28,010 nt of DNA from JALCLA01 sp965653565. GTDB taxonomy: Bacteria > Pseudomonadota > Gammaproteobacteria > Xanthomonadales > Xanthomonadaceae. The notes beneath the pieces were generated by a model, which was not told the DNA's origin, searched no databases, and saw only the letters and a program-made list of their open reading frames with translations. The stretch is taken from assembly GCA_965653565.1 (NCBI GenBank), contig CBFHAI010000060.1, positions 1 to 28,010 on the forward strand, read 5' to 3'. The first letter of the stretch is position 1. Each line of letters opens with the position of its first letter. This document shows, in pieces, positions 8,030 to 16,109 of this stretch. The position numbers and the translations under genes were made by a program.

Positions 8030-9280
8030 GTGACTCTCGAAATAACCCGCCCCGTTCCGGCCCCCGCGTTCACTGCGCGCATCGAGCGCTGGCCCACCGA
8101 AATTCCGTTGCGGGTGCTGGTGATGCTGGCGTCGCTGGGCATCTGGGCGTTGCTGGCGCTGTCGATCATCGGTGCGATCTATGCGGCGATGATCGTGGTG
8201 TTTCTATTTTTCTCGCATGTCGCATTCATCACCTACGTCCGCGGCAGCGCGGTGCGGCTCGGGCCTGAGCAGTTTCCCGAGTTGTGGACGCGCGTGGTGA
8301 CGCTGTCGAAGCAGGCCGGGTTGCAGCAGACGCCCGAGGCCTACGTGATGGAAGCCGGCGGTTCGCTCAACGCGTTCGCCACCAAATTGTTCGGCGGACG
8401 CATGATCGTGTTGTTCAGCGACCTGCTCGATGCCTGCGGCGACGATCACGCCGCGCGCGACATGGTCATCGGCCACGAAATCGGCCATCTGAAACTCGGC
8501 CATCTCGACTGGGCCTGGTTGACGGCGCCCGGCCGCCTGATGCCGTTCCTCGGATCGGCCTATTCGCGCGCCTGCGAATTCTCCTGCGACCGCTGGGGCG
8601 CCGCGCTCTGCGGCGATCGCGCCGGCGCCACGCGCGGACTGGCGATCCTGGCGGCCGGCGGCAAGCTCGGCAAACAGGTCAATCTGTCGGCCTACGTCGC
8701 GCAGCGCGAGAACCTCGATACCGGCTGGATGACGATCGGCTGCTGGATCTCGTCGTATCCGCCGCTGTCGGCGCGCGTGGAAGCGATCGAACCGGCGCTC
8801 GGCAAACGCATCGCGCATTCGACCCGCGGCCCGCTGCGCGCCGCCTTCATCCTCAGCGCCCTGCTGTTCGCGCCGGCCCTGATCGGTATCGCCTTCGCGT
8901 CGGTGTGGGCGGCCATGATCCAGGCGCAAATCGCGCAGGCCGCGGCCAGCGACAGCGACTCGGACTACGACTACAGCGACGCCGACGCGCTGCCGGCCAT
9001 GAGCCAGGAAGAATCGACGGCGAAAGCCTGGAGCGACCTGGCGACCATCGCCGAAGTGATCCGCGAACATCACCAGGCCACCGGCGAAATGGTGCTCGAC
9101 TCCGACCAACTCGACGCCGTCTGGTCCACCTACCAACCCACCGACGCCCCACCGAGCGACCCCTTCGACGGTCTCGCCTACGGCTTCCAACCCAGCGACG
9201 ACGACGTGGCGATCTACAGCAGCGGGCCCGATACCGAACCGGAAACCGAAGACGATATCGTGGTCAATGCGGGGTTGTAG
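8030..9280 (+). CDS. Membrane M48-family metalloprotease with pseudopilin-like C-terminal domain
   Basis: A 416-residue protein. Two hydrophobic segments span about residues 25-68. The M48 peptidase core contains the zinc motif HEIGH at 149-153 and the third ligand E183 in CEFSCDRWG. Another membrane segment lies at about 272-300. An acidic linker (DSDSDYDYSDAD) leads to a C-terminal domain of about 85 residues. That domain looks like the soluble part of GspG-type pseudopilins: a helix (AKAWSDLATIAEVIREHH), DPFDGLAYGF and IYSSGPDTEPETEDDI, the last resembling the GspG Ca-binding S.G.D...DI end. The fusion is inferred by eye. GTG at 8030 is the start, with a weak ACGGA site upstream. The gene stands alone between two hairpin repeats. 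Function is probably membrane or periplasmic proteolysis; the substrate is unknown. Confidence 0.88.
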   Translation: MTLEITRPVPAPAFTARIERWPTEIPLRVLVMLASLGIWALLALSIIGAIYAAMIVVFLFFSHVAFITYVRGSAVRLGPEQFPELWTRVVTLSKQAGLQQTPEAYVMEAGGSLNAFATKLFGGRMIVLFSDLLDACGDDHAARDMVIGHEIGHLKLGHLDWAWLTAPGRLMPFLGSAYSRACEFSCDRWGAALCGDRAGATRGLAILAAGGKLGKQVNLSAYVAQRENLDTGWMTIGCWISSYPPLSARVEAIEPALGKRIAHSTRGPLRAAFILSALLFAPALIGIAFASVWAAMIQAQIAQAAASDSDSDYDYSDADALPAMSQEESTAKAWSDLATIAEVIREHHQATGEMVLDSDQLDAVWSTYQPTDAPPSDPFDGLAYGFQPSDDDVAIYSSGPDTEPETEDDIVVNAGL

Positions 9281-9290
9281 CGGAGCGTAA

Positions 9291-9427
9291 AGCGGGACGC
9301 AAAGGACGCAGAGACAAGAGAAAGGACGCAAAGGAAGCATCAACTTCATCGATGCACGTCACCCCTTCAGTCCCTTCCTGCCTTTCTTTGCGTCCTTTCT
9401 TTTCCTTTGCGTACTCTGCGTCCCGCT
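9291..9427. repeat. Long imperfect hairpin repeat, copy 2 (ACGCAAAGG-type)
   Basis: A 137-bp near-palindrome starting 11 bp after the M48 gene stop. Its first 46 bases match copy 1 (7822) with about one mismatch. The right arm also matches closely, ending GCGTCCCGCT as copy 1 does. The central part differs. Together the copies bracket the M48 gene. Confidence 0.85.
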
Positions 9428-9430
9428 CTT

Positions 9431-9459
9431 AAAAAAGGCCCGCTTTCGCGGGCCTTTTT
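9431..9459. terminator. Bidirectional rho-independent terminator
   Basis: A perfect GC-rich hairpin, GGCCCGC-tttc-GCGGGCC (9437-9454), with six A before it and five T after it. It can therefore terminate on both strands. It lies between the convergent M48 protease gene (plus) and htpX (minus). Confidence 0.93.
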
Positions 9460-9478
9460 CATTCGGAGCGACAACCAA

Positions 9479-10351
9479 TCAGCCGTTCTTCAACGCCGCG
9501 ATGCGTTCGGCCAGCGGCGGGTGGCTCATGAAGAGGCGCTTGAAGCCGTGGGCGACGTGGCCGGAGATGCCGAAGGCGCGCACTTCGTTGGGCAGCGTCG
9601 TGGCGCCGTAGGTCTGCGCCAGGCGCTCGAGCGCCGAGATCATCTTCATGCGGCCCGCCAGGTTGGCGCCGCCCGCATCGGCGCGGAACTCGCGCCAGCG
9701 GCTGAACCACATCGCGATGATGCTGGCGAACAGGCCGAAGATCAGGTCGAGCGCGAACACGATGATGTAGTAGAAGAAGCTCGGCCCGCCTTCGCGGTTG
9801 CCGCTGAGGTAGGAATCGATCACGCGTCCGACGATGCGCGCCAGGAAGATCACGAAGGTGTTGAGCACGCCCTGGATCAGCGCCATCGTCACCATGTCGC
9901 CGTTCGCGACGTGGCTCACTTCGTGCGCCAGCACGGCTTCGACTTCGTCGCGTTCCATGCTGCGCAGCAGGCCGGTCGACACCGCCACCAGCGCGTTGTT
10001 CTTGTTCATGCCGGTGGCGAAGGCGTTGATCTCGGGCGCGTCGTAGACGGCCACTTCGGGCATGCCGATGCGGGCCGCCTCGGCCTGCCGGCGCACGGTG
10101 TTGAGCAGCCAGGTTTCGGCCTCGTTGCGCGGCTGGGTGATCACCTGCGCGCCGGTGGTGCGCTTGGCCATCCACTTGGACAGCGCCAGCGAAATGAAAG
10201 AACCGCCGAAGCCGAACACCGCGGCCATCACCAGCAGGCCGCCGGTGTTGCCCAGCTGTACGCCGAAAACGTTCTGCAGCACCGACATCACGATGCCCAG
10301 CAGGGCCAGCACCGCGAGGTTGGTGGCGAGGAAAAGCGCAATACGCATCAT
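9479..10351 (-). CDS. htpX: Protease HtpX (M48B membrane metalloprotease)
   Basis: A 290-residue inner-membrane zinc endopeptidase for quality control of misfolded membrane proteins, acting alongside FtsH. The N-terminal MMRIALFLATNLAVL is the canonical HtpX start. The zinc motif HEVSH is at 143-147 (VLAHEVSHVANGD), and the third ligand is the Glu of WREFRADAGGA. Four hydrophobic segments are apparent: two at the N-terminus (about 5-55) and two around 155-215. The ATG at 10351 has a strong GGAGG eight bases upstream, which decides against the frame's earlier ATG at 10369. The gene converges on another M48 protease. Heat or envelope-stress control is known for the family, but no promoter was identified here. 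Confidence 0.98.
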   Translation of the reverse strand: MMRIALFLATNLAVLALLGIVMSVLQNVFGVQLGNTGGLLVMAAVFGFGGSFISLALSKWMAKRTTGAQVITQPRNEAETWLLNTVRRQAEAARIGMPEVAVYDAPEINAFATGMNKNNALVAVSTGLLRSMERDEVEAVLAHEVSHVANGDMVTMALIQGVLNTFVIFLARIVGRVIDSYLSGNREGGPSFFYYIIVFALDLIFGLFASIIAMWFSRWREFRADAGGANLAGRMKMISALERLAQTYGATTLPNEVRAFGISGHVAHGFKRLFMSHPPLAERIAALKNG

Positions 10352-10434
10352 GGGTAGAACCTCCGTCACGCCGGCTGCGCCGGTGAGTCCAACTGGGAAT
10401 GTAAGATGAGTTTGTCGGAGTCTAATTCAAGTCC

Positions 10435-11232
10435 GTGAACACCAACGCACTCTCGCACGTCGCCACCGCCGCCCTCGACTCGCTGTCGGGCCCCCGCCAC
10501 CTGCTGCTCGGCTTCCGCCTGTTGCTCAAACCCGGCGTGCGCGGCTTCATGCTGCTGCCGCTGATCGGCAATATCGTGCTGTATTCGCTGGCCGCGGTGC
10601 TGGCCTTCTACGGCGTCGACAGTGCGCTCGACCGCTGGTTGCCCGAGGGCTGGGACTGGCTGCGCTGGATCCTGTTCCCGCTGATCGCACTGCTGTTGCT
10701 GGTGGTGGCGTTCTTCACCTTCACCCTGCTCGGCAACCTGATCCTGGCGCCGTTCAACGGGATCCTGTCCGAACGCGTCGAGCGCGCCCTAACCGGCCGG
10801 GTGCCGCCGGCCGATGCGCTCGGTACCTGGGACATGGTCCGCCGCACGATCCGGCAGGAAGCACGGCGCTGGCTCTACATCGGCATCCGTGTGATCGCGG
10901 TGTTCCTGCTCGGTTTCGTGCCTTTCATCGGCGTCGTCGCGGTGCCGCTCGGCCTGCTGCTCGGGGCCTGGCTGCTGGCGATGGAATTCGCCGGCAACCC
11001 GCTCGGCAACTGGGGCCTGGGGTTCGTGCAGCAGAAGCAATTCCTGCGCGCCAACCGCGCCGGCATGCTCGGTTTCGGTTTCACCGCGATGGGCCTGACC
11101 CTGGTGCCGGTGGTGAATTTCGCGCTGATTCCGGCGGCGGTCGCCGGCATGACGGCGTATTGCCTGCGCCTGCGCGAAGCCGGTCCGACTGCCGTACCGG
11201 CCGCCCCGGCAGAAACCCCCGCCACGGTGTGA
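10435..11232 (+). CDS. cysZ: CysZ-like/EI24-domain integral membrane protein
   Basis: A 265-residue protein with at least four strongly hydrophobic stretches (about 40-65, 80-105, 145-185 and 205-235). It contains EI24/CysZ blocks such as GFRLLLKPGVRGFMLLPL near the N-terminus and NLILAPFNGILSERVE in the middle. CysZ of enterobacteria mediates sulfate uptake for cysteine synthesis. This protein has the fold, but no sulfur gene is near, so the substrate is uncertain. The start is GTG at 10435, the only reasonable one, with GGAG at 10417 rather far upstream. The Ala/Pro-rich C-terminus (after about 245) is probably a disordered tail. Its TGA overlaps the GTG of gluQ by 4 bp. Confidence 0.85.
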   Translation: MNTNALSHVATAALDSLSGPRHLLLGFRLLLKPGVRGFMLLPLIGNIVLYSLAAVLAFYGVDSALDRWLPEGWDWLRWILFPLIALLLLVVAFFTFTLLGNLILAPFNGILSERVERALTGRVPPADALGTWDMVRRTIRQEARRWLYIGIRVIAVFLLGFVPFIGVVAVPLGLLLGAWLLAMEFAGNPLGNWGLGFVQQKQFLRANRAGMLGFGFTAMGLTLVPVVNFALIPAAVAGMTAYCLRLREAGPTAVPAAPAETPATV

Positions 11233-12110
11233 CCCGGCCGCCCGCCTACCGCGGACGCTTCGCCCCCTCGCCCACCGGCGCGCTGCATTTCGGTTCGCTG
11301 GTGGCGGCCTTCGCGAGCTGGCTGCGCGCGCGGCAGGCGGGCGGCACCTGGCTGGTGCGCGTCGAGAATCTCGATCCGCCGCGCGAAGTGCTCGGCGCCG
11401 CCGAGCAGCAGCTGCGCGTGCTGCAGGCGTTCGGGCTGGAGTCGGACGAAGCCGTCGTGTGGCAGAGCCAACGCGACGATCTCTACCAGGCCGCGCTGCA
11501 ATCGCTGCTGGCGCGCGATCTCGCCTTCGCTTGCCGCTGCAGCCGCACCGACCTGGCCGCGCAGCACGGCATCCATCGATTCTGCGTCGCCGCAAGCCAC
11601 AGCCGGCGACCCGCGTTTCGCGCGCGCGTGCCCGATGCGCGCATCGGCTTCGACGATCTGCTGCAGGGACACTTCGAACACAACCTCGCGCAGGAGGTCG
11701 GCGATTTCGTACTGCGCCGGGTCGAAGGCTACGCGGCTTATCAGTTGGCCGTGGTGGTCGACGACGCCGCGCAGGGCATCACCGAAATCGTGCGCGGCTA
11801 TGACCTGTTCGATTCCACGCCGCGGCAAATCTGGCTGCAGCAGGCGCTCGGCCTGCCCACGCCGCGCTATCTGCATCTGCCGCTGGCGGTCGACGACGCC
11901 GGCCGCAAACTGGCGAAATCCTTGGCCGCCTTGCCGCTCGTCGCCGACGATCCGAAGCCTGCGCTGCAGGCCGCATGGCGCTTCCTGCAGCCCGCCGCAG
12001 CGGCGCTCGACGGCGGCAACGTCGATCTCATGCTCGAACGCGCAATCCGGGCATTCCGCCTCGACGCGATTCCCGCCGCGCGCGCGCTTCCCGCCATCAC
12101 GGCTGTGTAG
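11229..12110 (+). CDS. gluQ: Glutamyl-Q tRNA(Asp) synthetase
   Basis: A 293-residue paralog of the glutamyl-tRNA synthetase catalytic core with no anticodon-binding domain. It attaches glutamate to queuosine at position 34 of tRNA(Asp). The HIGH-type motif PSPTGALHFGSL is at 13-24 and the KMSKS-type motif KLAKS at 227-231. A CxC plus downstream Cys cluster (CRCSRTDLAAQHGIHRFC) represents the zinc site, although the usual Tyr ligand region reads His here. YQLAVVVDDAAQGITEIVRG is conserved in the family. The start is GTG at 11229, overlapping the cysZ stop (GTGA). Upstream in-frame ATGs fall inside cysZ and are not supported. Translational coupling with cysZ is likely. Confidence 0.93.
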   Translation: MTRPPAYRGRFAPSPTGALHFGSLVAAFASWLRARQAGGTWLVRVENLDPPREVLGAAEQQLRVLQAFGLESDEAVVWQSQRDDLYQAALQSLLARDLAFACRCSRTDLAAQHGIHRFCVAASHSRRPAFRARVPDARIGFDDLLQGHFEHNLAQEVGDFVLRRVEGYAAYQLAVVVDDAAQGITEIVRGYDLFDSTPRQIWLQQALGLPTPRYLHLPLAVDDAGRKLAKSLAALPLVADDPKPALQAAWRFLQPAAAALDGGNVDLMLERAIRAFRLDAIPAARALPAITAV

Positions 12111-12163
12111 AATCGCGGCGGGCGTTCCGCAACGGGAGCGCCGCGCATTCCTGGGAGGGAAGC

Positions 12164-12904
12164 ATGACGAGTCGAATCGCTCTGGTCACCGGCGGATCCG
12201 GTGGCATCGGCAGCGCCATCTGCCAGCGCCTGGCCAAGATGGGCCACCGCGTGGCCACCAATTACCGCGACGAAGGCCGCGCCCGCGAGTGGCAGGCCAA
12301 GCTCAAGGCCGACGGCATCGACGTGGCCCTGGTGCCGGGCGACGTGGCGACGCCGGAATCGGCCGAGGCCATGATACGCGGCGTGGAAAAAGCGCTCGGG
12401 CCGGTCGACATTCTGATCAACAACGCCGGCATCACGCGCGATTCCACCTTCCATCGGATGAGCGCGACGCAGTGGCAGGAAGTAATCAACACCAACCTCA
12501 ATTCCTGCTTCAACGTCACGCGTCCCGTGATCGACGGCATGCGCGAGCGCAAGTGGGGCCGCATCGTGCAGATCAGTTCGATCAATGGGCAAAAGGGCCA
12601 GTACGGCCAGGCCAACTACGCTGCGGCGAAGGCCGGCATGCATGGTTTCACGATCTCGCTGGCGCAGGAAAACGCGCGCTTCGGCATCACGGTGAACACG
12701 GTGTCGCCAGGCTATATCGCCACCGATATGGTGATGGCGGTGCCCGAGGAAGTGCGCGCCAAGATCGTGCAGCAGATCCCCACCGGGCGCCTCGGCACGC
12801 CGGCGGAAATCGCCTACGCGGTGTCGTTCTTCATCCCCGAGGAAGCGGCCTGGATCACCGGCGCCAATCTGTCGGCCAACGGTGGCCACTACATGGGCTG
12901 GTGA
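12164..12904 (+). CDS. phbB: Acetoacetyl-CoA reductase (PhaB/PhbB), first copy
   Basis: A 246-residue short-chain dehydrogenase that reduces acetoacetyl-CoA to (R)-3-hydroxybutyryl-CoA for polyhydroxybutyrate synthesis. The nucleotide loop is VTGGSGGIG (8-16), the catalytic Ser is 139, and YxxxK is Y152/K156. GQKGQYGQANY (142-152) carries the Gln/aromatic residues that PhaB uses to bind substrate, and SPGYIATDMV and ANGGHYMGW are PhaB hallmarks. After the second beta strand it reads TNYRDEGR, with no Asp, consistent with NADPH use (inference). A strong GGGAGGGA ribosome site is at 12153-12160. A second paralog follows 0.8 kb downstream with phaR between them. No phaA or phaC is in the window. 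Confidence 0.95.
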   Translation: MTSRIALVTGGSGGIGSAICQRLAKMGHRVATNYRDEGRAREWQAKLKADGIDVALVPGDVATPESAEAMIRGVEKALGPVDILINNAGITRDSTFHRMSATQWQEVINTNLNSCFNVTRPVIDGMRERKWGRIVQISSINGQKGQYGQANYAAAKAGMHGFTISLAQENARFGITVNTVSPGYIATDMVMAVPEEVRAKIVQQIPTGRLGTPAEIAYAVSFFIPEEAAWITGANLSANGGHYMGW

Positions 12905-12927
12905 GCCCGGTCAGACGCTCGTAATCC

Positions 12928-12962
12928 GCGGAGACGGCGGCAAAGCAAACAAACGTCTCCGC
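12928..12962. other. Inverted repeat after phbB
   Basis: Perfect 9-bp arms GCGGAGACG/CGTCTCCGC separated by 17 bp, beginning 23 bp after the phbB stop. There is no T-run, so it is at best an atypical terminator or mRNA 3'-stabilising hairpin between phbB and phaR. Confidence 0.5.
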
Positions 12963-12990
12963 GCCGCCGACGGCCGCCACACCGCCTCGC

Positions 12991-13006
12991 TAGAGCTTGC
13001 ACTCTA
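12991..13006. promoter_or_regulatory. Candidate operator upstream of phaR
   Basis: A short dyad, TAGAG-CTTGCA-CTCTA, 72 bp before the phaR ATG. PhaR proteins are DNA-binding repressors that usually regulate their own gene together with phasin genes, and a dyad with a TTGCA centre is a plausible site. This is inference from position only; binding preference in this lineage is unknown to me. Confidence 0.25.
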
Positions 13007-13078
13007 ACCGGGGCTGCGCGATGCTGCCGACCGGCGCCGTCGGTGTTGCGCCGCAAAACCCGCTGTCACGGATTGCGC

Positions 13079-13585
13079 ATGGCACAACAACGCATCATCA
13101 AGAAATACCCGAACCGTCGCCTCTACGACACCGAGATCTCCAGCTACATCACGCTCGAAGATGTGCGGCAGTTGATCGTCGACGGCGAGGAGTTCGAAGT
13201 GCGCGATGCCAAGACCGGCGAAGAACTCACCCGCTCGGTCCTGCTGCAGATCATCGCCGAGCACGAAGAACGCGGCCAGCCGATGTTCTCGACCCAGTTG
13301 CTGACGCAGATCATCCGCTTCTACGGAGACTCGCTGCAGGGCTTCATGGGCAGTTATCTCGAGCGTTCGATGCAGCTGTTCCTCGAGCAGCAGACGCAGT
13401 TCCGCAGCCAGCTCAACAGCCTGCTCGGACAGACCCCGTGGACGATGTTGAACTCGCTCACCGAGCGCAATCTCGACCTGTGGAAATCGTTCCAGCAGGG
13501 CCTGTTGAACAACATCCCCGCCGCCCCGGGGGCCGCCGGCGCCAAGCCGAAAACACCGCCGCCGCCGAAGAGCGGAACGCGCTGA
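13079..13585 (+). CDS. phaR: Polyhydroxyalkanoate synthesis regulator PhaR
   Basis: A 168-residue protein. The N-terminal PHB/PHA accumulation DNA-binding domain is unmistakable: RIIKKYPNRRLYDTEISSYI at 5-24, followed by LEDVRQLIVDGEEFEVRDAKTGEELT. The PHB_acc repeat region follows (about 68-140, including LTQIIRFYGDSLQGFMGSYLE), then a Pro/Ala-rich disordered tail (about 145-168). PhaR senses PHA granules or oligomers and releases phasin and own-gene promoters (family knowledge). The ATG at 13079 gives the conserved start MAQQRIIKKYPNRRLYDT. An upstream in-frame ATG adds 12 unconserved residues. It lies between two acetoacetyl-CoA reductase genes on the same strand. Confidence 0.96.
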   Translation: MAQQRIIKKYPNRRLYDTEISSYITLEDVRQLIVDGEEFEVRDAKTGEELTRSVLLQIIAEHEERGQPMFSTQLLTQIIRFYGDSLQGFMGSYLERSMQLFLEQQTQFRSQLNSLLGQTPWTMLNSLTERNLDLWKSFQQGLLNNIPAAPGAAGAKPKTPPPPKSGTR

Positions 13586-13700
13586 TCGCCGTCCGCTGAG
13601 CGCGTGGGTGTTGCGCCGCATCACATGACGCTATGCGTCATTCCGTGCCCGGTCGGATCGACCGGCGCGTCCCCATCGACGTAGCGATCGCGGAGCAGAC

Positions 13701-14441
13701 ATGAGTCCACGCCTGGCCGTGGTCACCGGCGGCATCGGTGGCCTGGGCACCGAAATCTGTCGCCAGCTGGCGGACGCCGGCCGCCGCGTGGTGGCCGTCG
13801 ACCTGGCCAACAGCGAGCAGCGCGTGCAGCGCTTCTTCGCCGAAACCCAGCCGTTTCCGATGCATTTCGAAGCCGCCGACGTCGGCGACCCGGCTTCGTG
13901 CGAAGCGCTGATCGAACGCATCGAAGCGCGCCATGGCCCGATCGACATCCTGGTGAACGCCGCCGGCATCACGCGCGACGCGCGCCTGGCCAAGATGCAG
14001 CAGGCGCAATGGGACGACGTGCTGCGCGTCAATCTCGACAGCGTATTCAACCTGTGCCGCCTCGTGGTCGAGGGCATGACGGCAAGGGGCTTCGGCCGCA
14101 TCGTCAACATCAGTTCGGTGAACGGGCAGACCGGCCAGTTCGGCCAGACCAACTACGCCGCCGCGAAAGCCGGCATGCATGGCTTCACGATGGCACTGGC
14201 GCGTGAAGTCGCGCGGCGCGGCGTCACCGTCAACAGCGTCTCGCCGGGCTATATCGATACCGAAATGACGCGCGCGGTGCGCGACGATATCCGCGAACAG
14301 ATCGTGGCCTCGATTCCGATCGGGCGCGTCGGCCAACCCGCAGACATCGCACGCGTGGTGGCGTTTCTCTGCGAGGAAAGCGCGGACTACCTCACCGGCA
14401 CCAACATCCCGGTGAACGGCGGCCTGTTCATGAGCTTCTGA
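13701..14441 (+). CDS. Acetoacetyl-CoA reductase-like SDR, second PhaB paralog
   Basis: A 246-residue SDR of the same length as the first copy, with catalytic residues at identical positions (S139, Y152, K156). It has the PhaB-type substrate block GQTGQFGQTNY, SPGYIDTEMT and the NGGLFMSF end. It differs in the cofactor region: the second beta strand ends VVAVDLANS with Asp34. In SDRs an Asp there favours NAD(H), whereas the first copy has Asn/Tyr/Arg. I infer an NADH-preferring acetoacetyl-CoA reductase or a 3-hydroxyacyl-CoA dehydrogenase acting in the other direction. The ribosome site is GGAG at 13692-13695. The gene ends exactly next to the convergent kinase gene, with no spacer. Confidence 0.9.
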   Translation: MSPRLAVVTGGIGGLGTEICRQLADAGRRVVAVDLANSEQRVQRFFAETQPFPMHFEAADVGDPASCEALIERIEARHGPIDILVNAAGITRDARLAKMQQAQWDDVLRVNLDSVFNLCRLVVEGMTARGFGRIVNISSVNGQTGQFGQTNYAAAKAGMHGFTMALAREVARRGVTVNSVSPGYIDTEMTRAVRDDIREQIVASIPIGRVGQPADIARVVAFLCEESADYLTGTNIPVNGGLFMSF

Positions 14442-16109
14442 TCAGGCCTCGCCCGGCGTGCGCGGCACGCGATCGATGAACCAGATCAGGTGGCGGGTGC
14501 CGGTGGAATCGGAATCGCAGCGATACTCGCCGGCCAGCGCCAGCACGCGATCGCGAATGCCGCGCAAGCCGTTGCCCTGCCCGACTTTGCCGGCCGCGAC
14601 CGCCGGATCCATGCCGACGCCATCGTCCTCGATGCGCAAATGCACTTCGACGCCACCGCCGAACGCTGGCGCCGCATCCACCTGCAACGTGAAGGTGCGC
14701 GCCTGCGCATGGCGCACGCAATTGGTCGCCGCTTCCTGGCAGATGCGATAGATCGCGCTGCCGATATCGGCGCCGATCTGCTGGATCGGTCCGTTGAACT
14801 TCGGATGGAAATCGATCGCGGCATCGGTGAGCAGACGCTGCACCGGACCTTCGCGCAGCGCCGCTTCGAGGCCGAATCGATCGAGCACCGGCGGACGCAG
14901 CGCATGCAGCACTTCGCGGATCGATTCCTGGATGCGCTGCACCAGTTCGCGCTGCGCATGCAGCGAGGCGATCACTTCGGGATCGTCGCATTTGCGCGCG
15001 ATCAGGCCCAGACGCGTGCCGAGCGCCGTCACCATCTGCCCGAGTTCGTCGTGCAGTTCGTGCGCGAGGCGGCCTTGCTCGTCTTCGCGCGCGCGCGCCA
15101 GACGGCGGCCGAGGTCGCGCAATTCTTCGGCCTGCGCCGCGAGCCGATCGTTGGTCGCGCGTTCGCGTCGATTGCGATCGATCAGTGCGGCATTCACGCG
15201 CCGCAGCGCACCGATCGCGGCCCCCAATAGCAACGCCACCGATCCCATCAGCGCCAGCAGCAATTGCAGGAATTGGCCCGACACCTGCAGATCGAAGCGC
15301 GTATGCGCCAGATACAAGGCCAGGCTGGTGAGCGCGATCGCCCACGACGCGCCACGCCAGCCGTGGCGAAACGCCATCACCATCATCGGCAACAGCGCCA
15401 GCAGCCCGGCATACGACGCCACCGCCGAATGCATCGCCAGCAGAAACGCGAACAGCCCGAGCAGAGGCAGGAAACTGATCGCCAGTTCCGCCCACATGCG
15501 CCGCCATTCTTCGCCGCCACTGCGCGACTGCAATACCTGCAGGCAGACCGGCACCAGCATCAGCATGCCGACGTATTCGCCGACCAGCGTGCCGAAGCCG
15601 GCGTCGAACCACTGCGCGGCAAGTCGACGGCCTTCGAGCACGTGCATCGAACTTTGCGCCAGCGCATCGAGCGTGGCGGCCATCAGCATCGCACCCAGCA
15701 GCGAACCCATGCGGCCCGGCGACTCCGGCGCGGCATATACGCCGCCCGGCCGCACCATCAGCGCCGCGAGCGCGCAGGCGCACCACGGCACGAAGGTCGC
15801 CAGCGCGAATCCGGCCCAGGTGTGGAAGGCGTTGCCATCGCGATTGGCGATCAGGATCGCAACGACGTCGGCCAGCGCGAACCAGCCCCAGCGCCGCGAA
15901 GGGCTCAGCCACAGCGCCGCGAAGCGCAATCCGCCCGGCAAGAACCAATAACTGGTGGAAATCTGGAAGGCGAGCAGCCAGGCCACGCCGTAGAGCAACG
16001 CGAGCGCCGGCGGTCGCAGACCGGCCAGGCGCGAACGCGCAGCTTGGCCCACGGGTGGATGACGGCTTACTGTATCGACTGCCGAATCGACGCCCACCGG
16101 ATCTGCCAT
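14442..16109 (-). CDS. MASE1-domain sensor histidine kinase (HisKA_3/NarL class)
   Basis: A 555-residue membrane kinase. The N-terminal half (about 35-320) is hydrophobic with about eight membrane segments and is MASE1-like (PGGLRFAALWLSPSRRWG, LVGEYVGMLMLVPVCL). A short linker leads to a HisKA_3 dimerisation domain with phospho-acceptor His353 in AHELHDELGQ. The HATPase domain has an N-box in EAATNCVRHA and G-boxes DDGVGMD and GNGLRGI. What the MASE1 part senses is unknown. The partner is the divergent LuxR-type regulator. The annotated ATG shares CATG with the regulator's ATG. A GTG about 20 codons in (near 16047) is an alternative start that would open a short intergenic region. The gene converges on the second SDR. 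Confidence 0.92.
   Translation of the reverse strand: MADPVGVDSAVDTVSRHPPVGQAARSRLAGLRPPALALLYGVAWLLAFQISTSYWFLPGGLRFAALWLSPSRRWGWFALADVVAILIANRDGNAFHTWAGFALATFVPWCACALAALMVRPGGVYAAPESPGRMGSLLGAMLMAATLDALAQSSMHVLEGRRLAAQWFDAGFGTLVGEYVGMLMLVPVCLQVLQSRSGGEEWRRMWAELAISFLPLLGLFAFLLAMHSAVASYAGLLALLPMMVMAFRHGWRGASWAIALTSLALYLAHTRFDLQVSGQFLQLLLALMGSVALLLGAAIGALRRVNAALIDRNRRERATNDRLAAQAEELRDLGRRLARAREDEQGRLAHELHDELGQMVTALGTRLGLIARKCDDPEVIASLHAQRELVQRIQESIREVLHALRPPVLDRFGLEAALREGPVQRLLTDAAIDFHPKFNGPIQQIGADIGSAIYRICQEAATNCVRHAQARTFTLQVDAAPAFGGGVEVHLRIEDDGVGMDPAVAAGKVGQGNGLRGIRDRVLALAGEYRCDSDSTGTRHLIWFIDRVPRTPGEA

Noticed and set aside
4807..8169. Very long minus-strand open frame of 1120 codons across epmB and fimX
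   Set aside because: It is antisense to two well-recognised genes. The translation is His/Gln/Arg/Ala-rich without any family motif, as is typical for the complement of GC-rich codons.
9431..9459. The hairpin as part of the second long repeat
   Set aside because: Copy 1 lacks this hairpin. It has the stem and T-run of an ordinary terminator and is listed as such.
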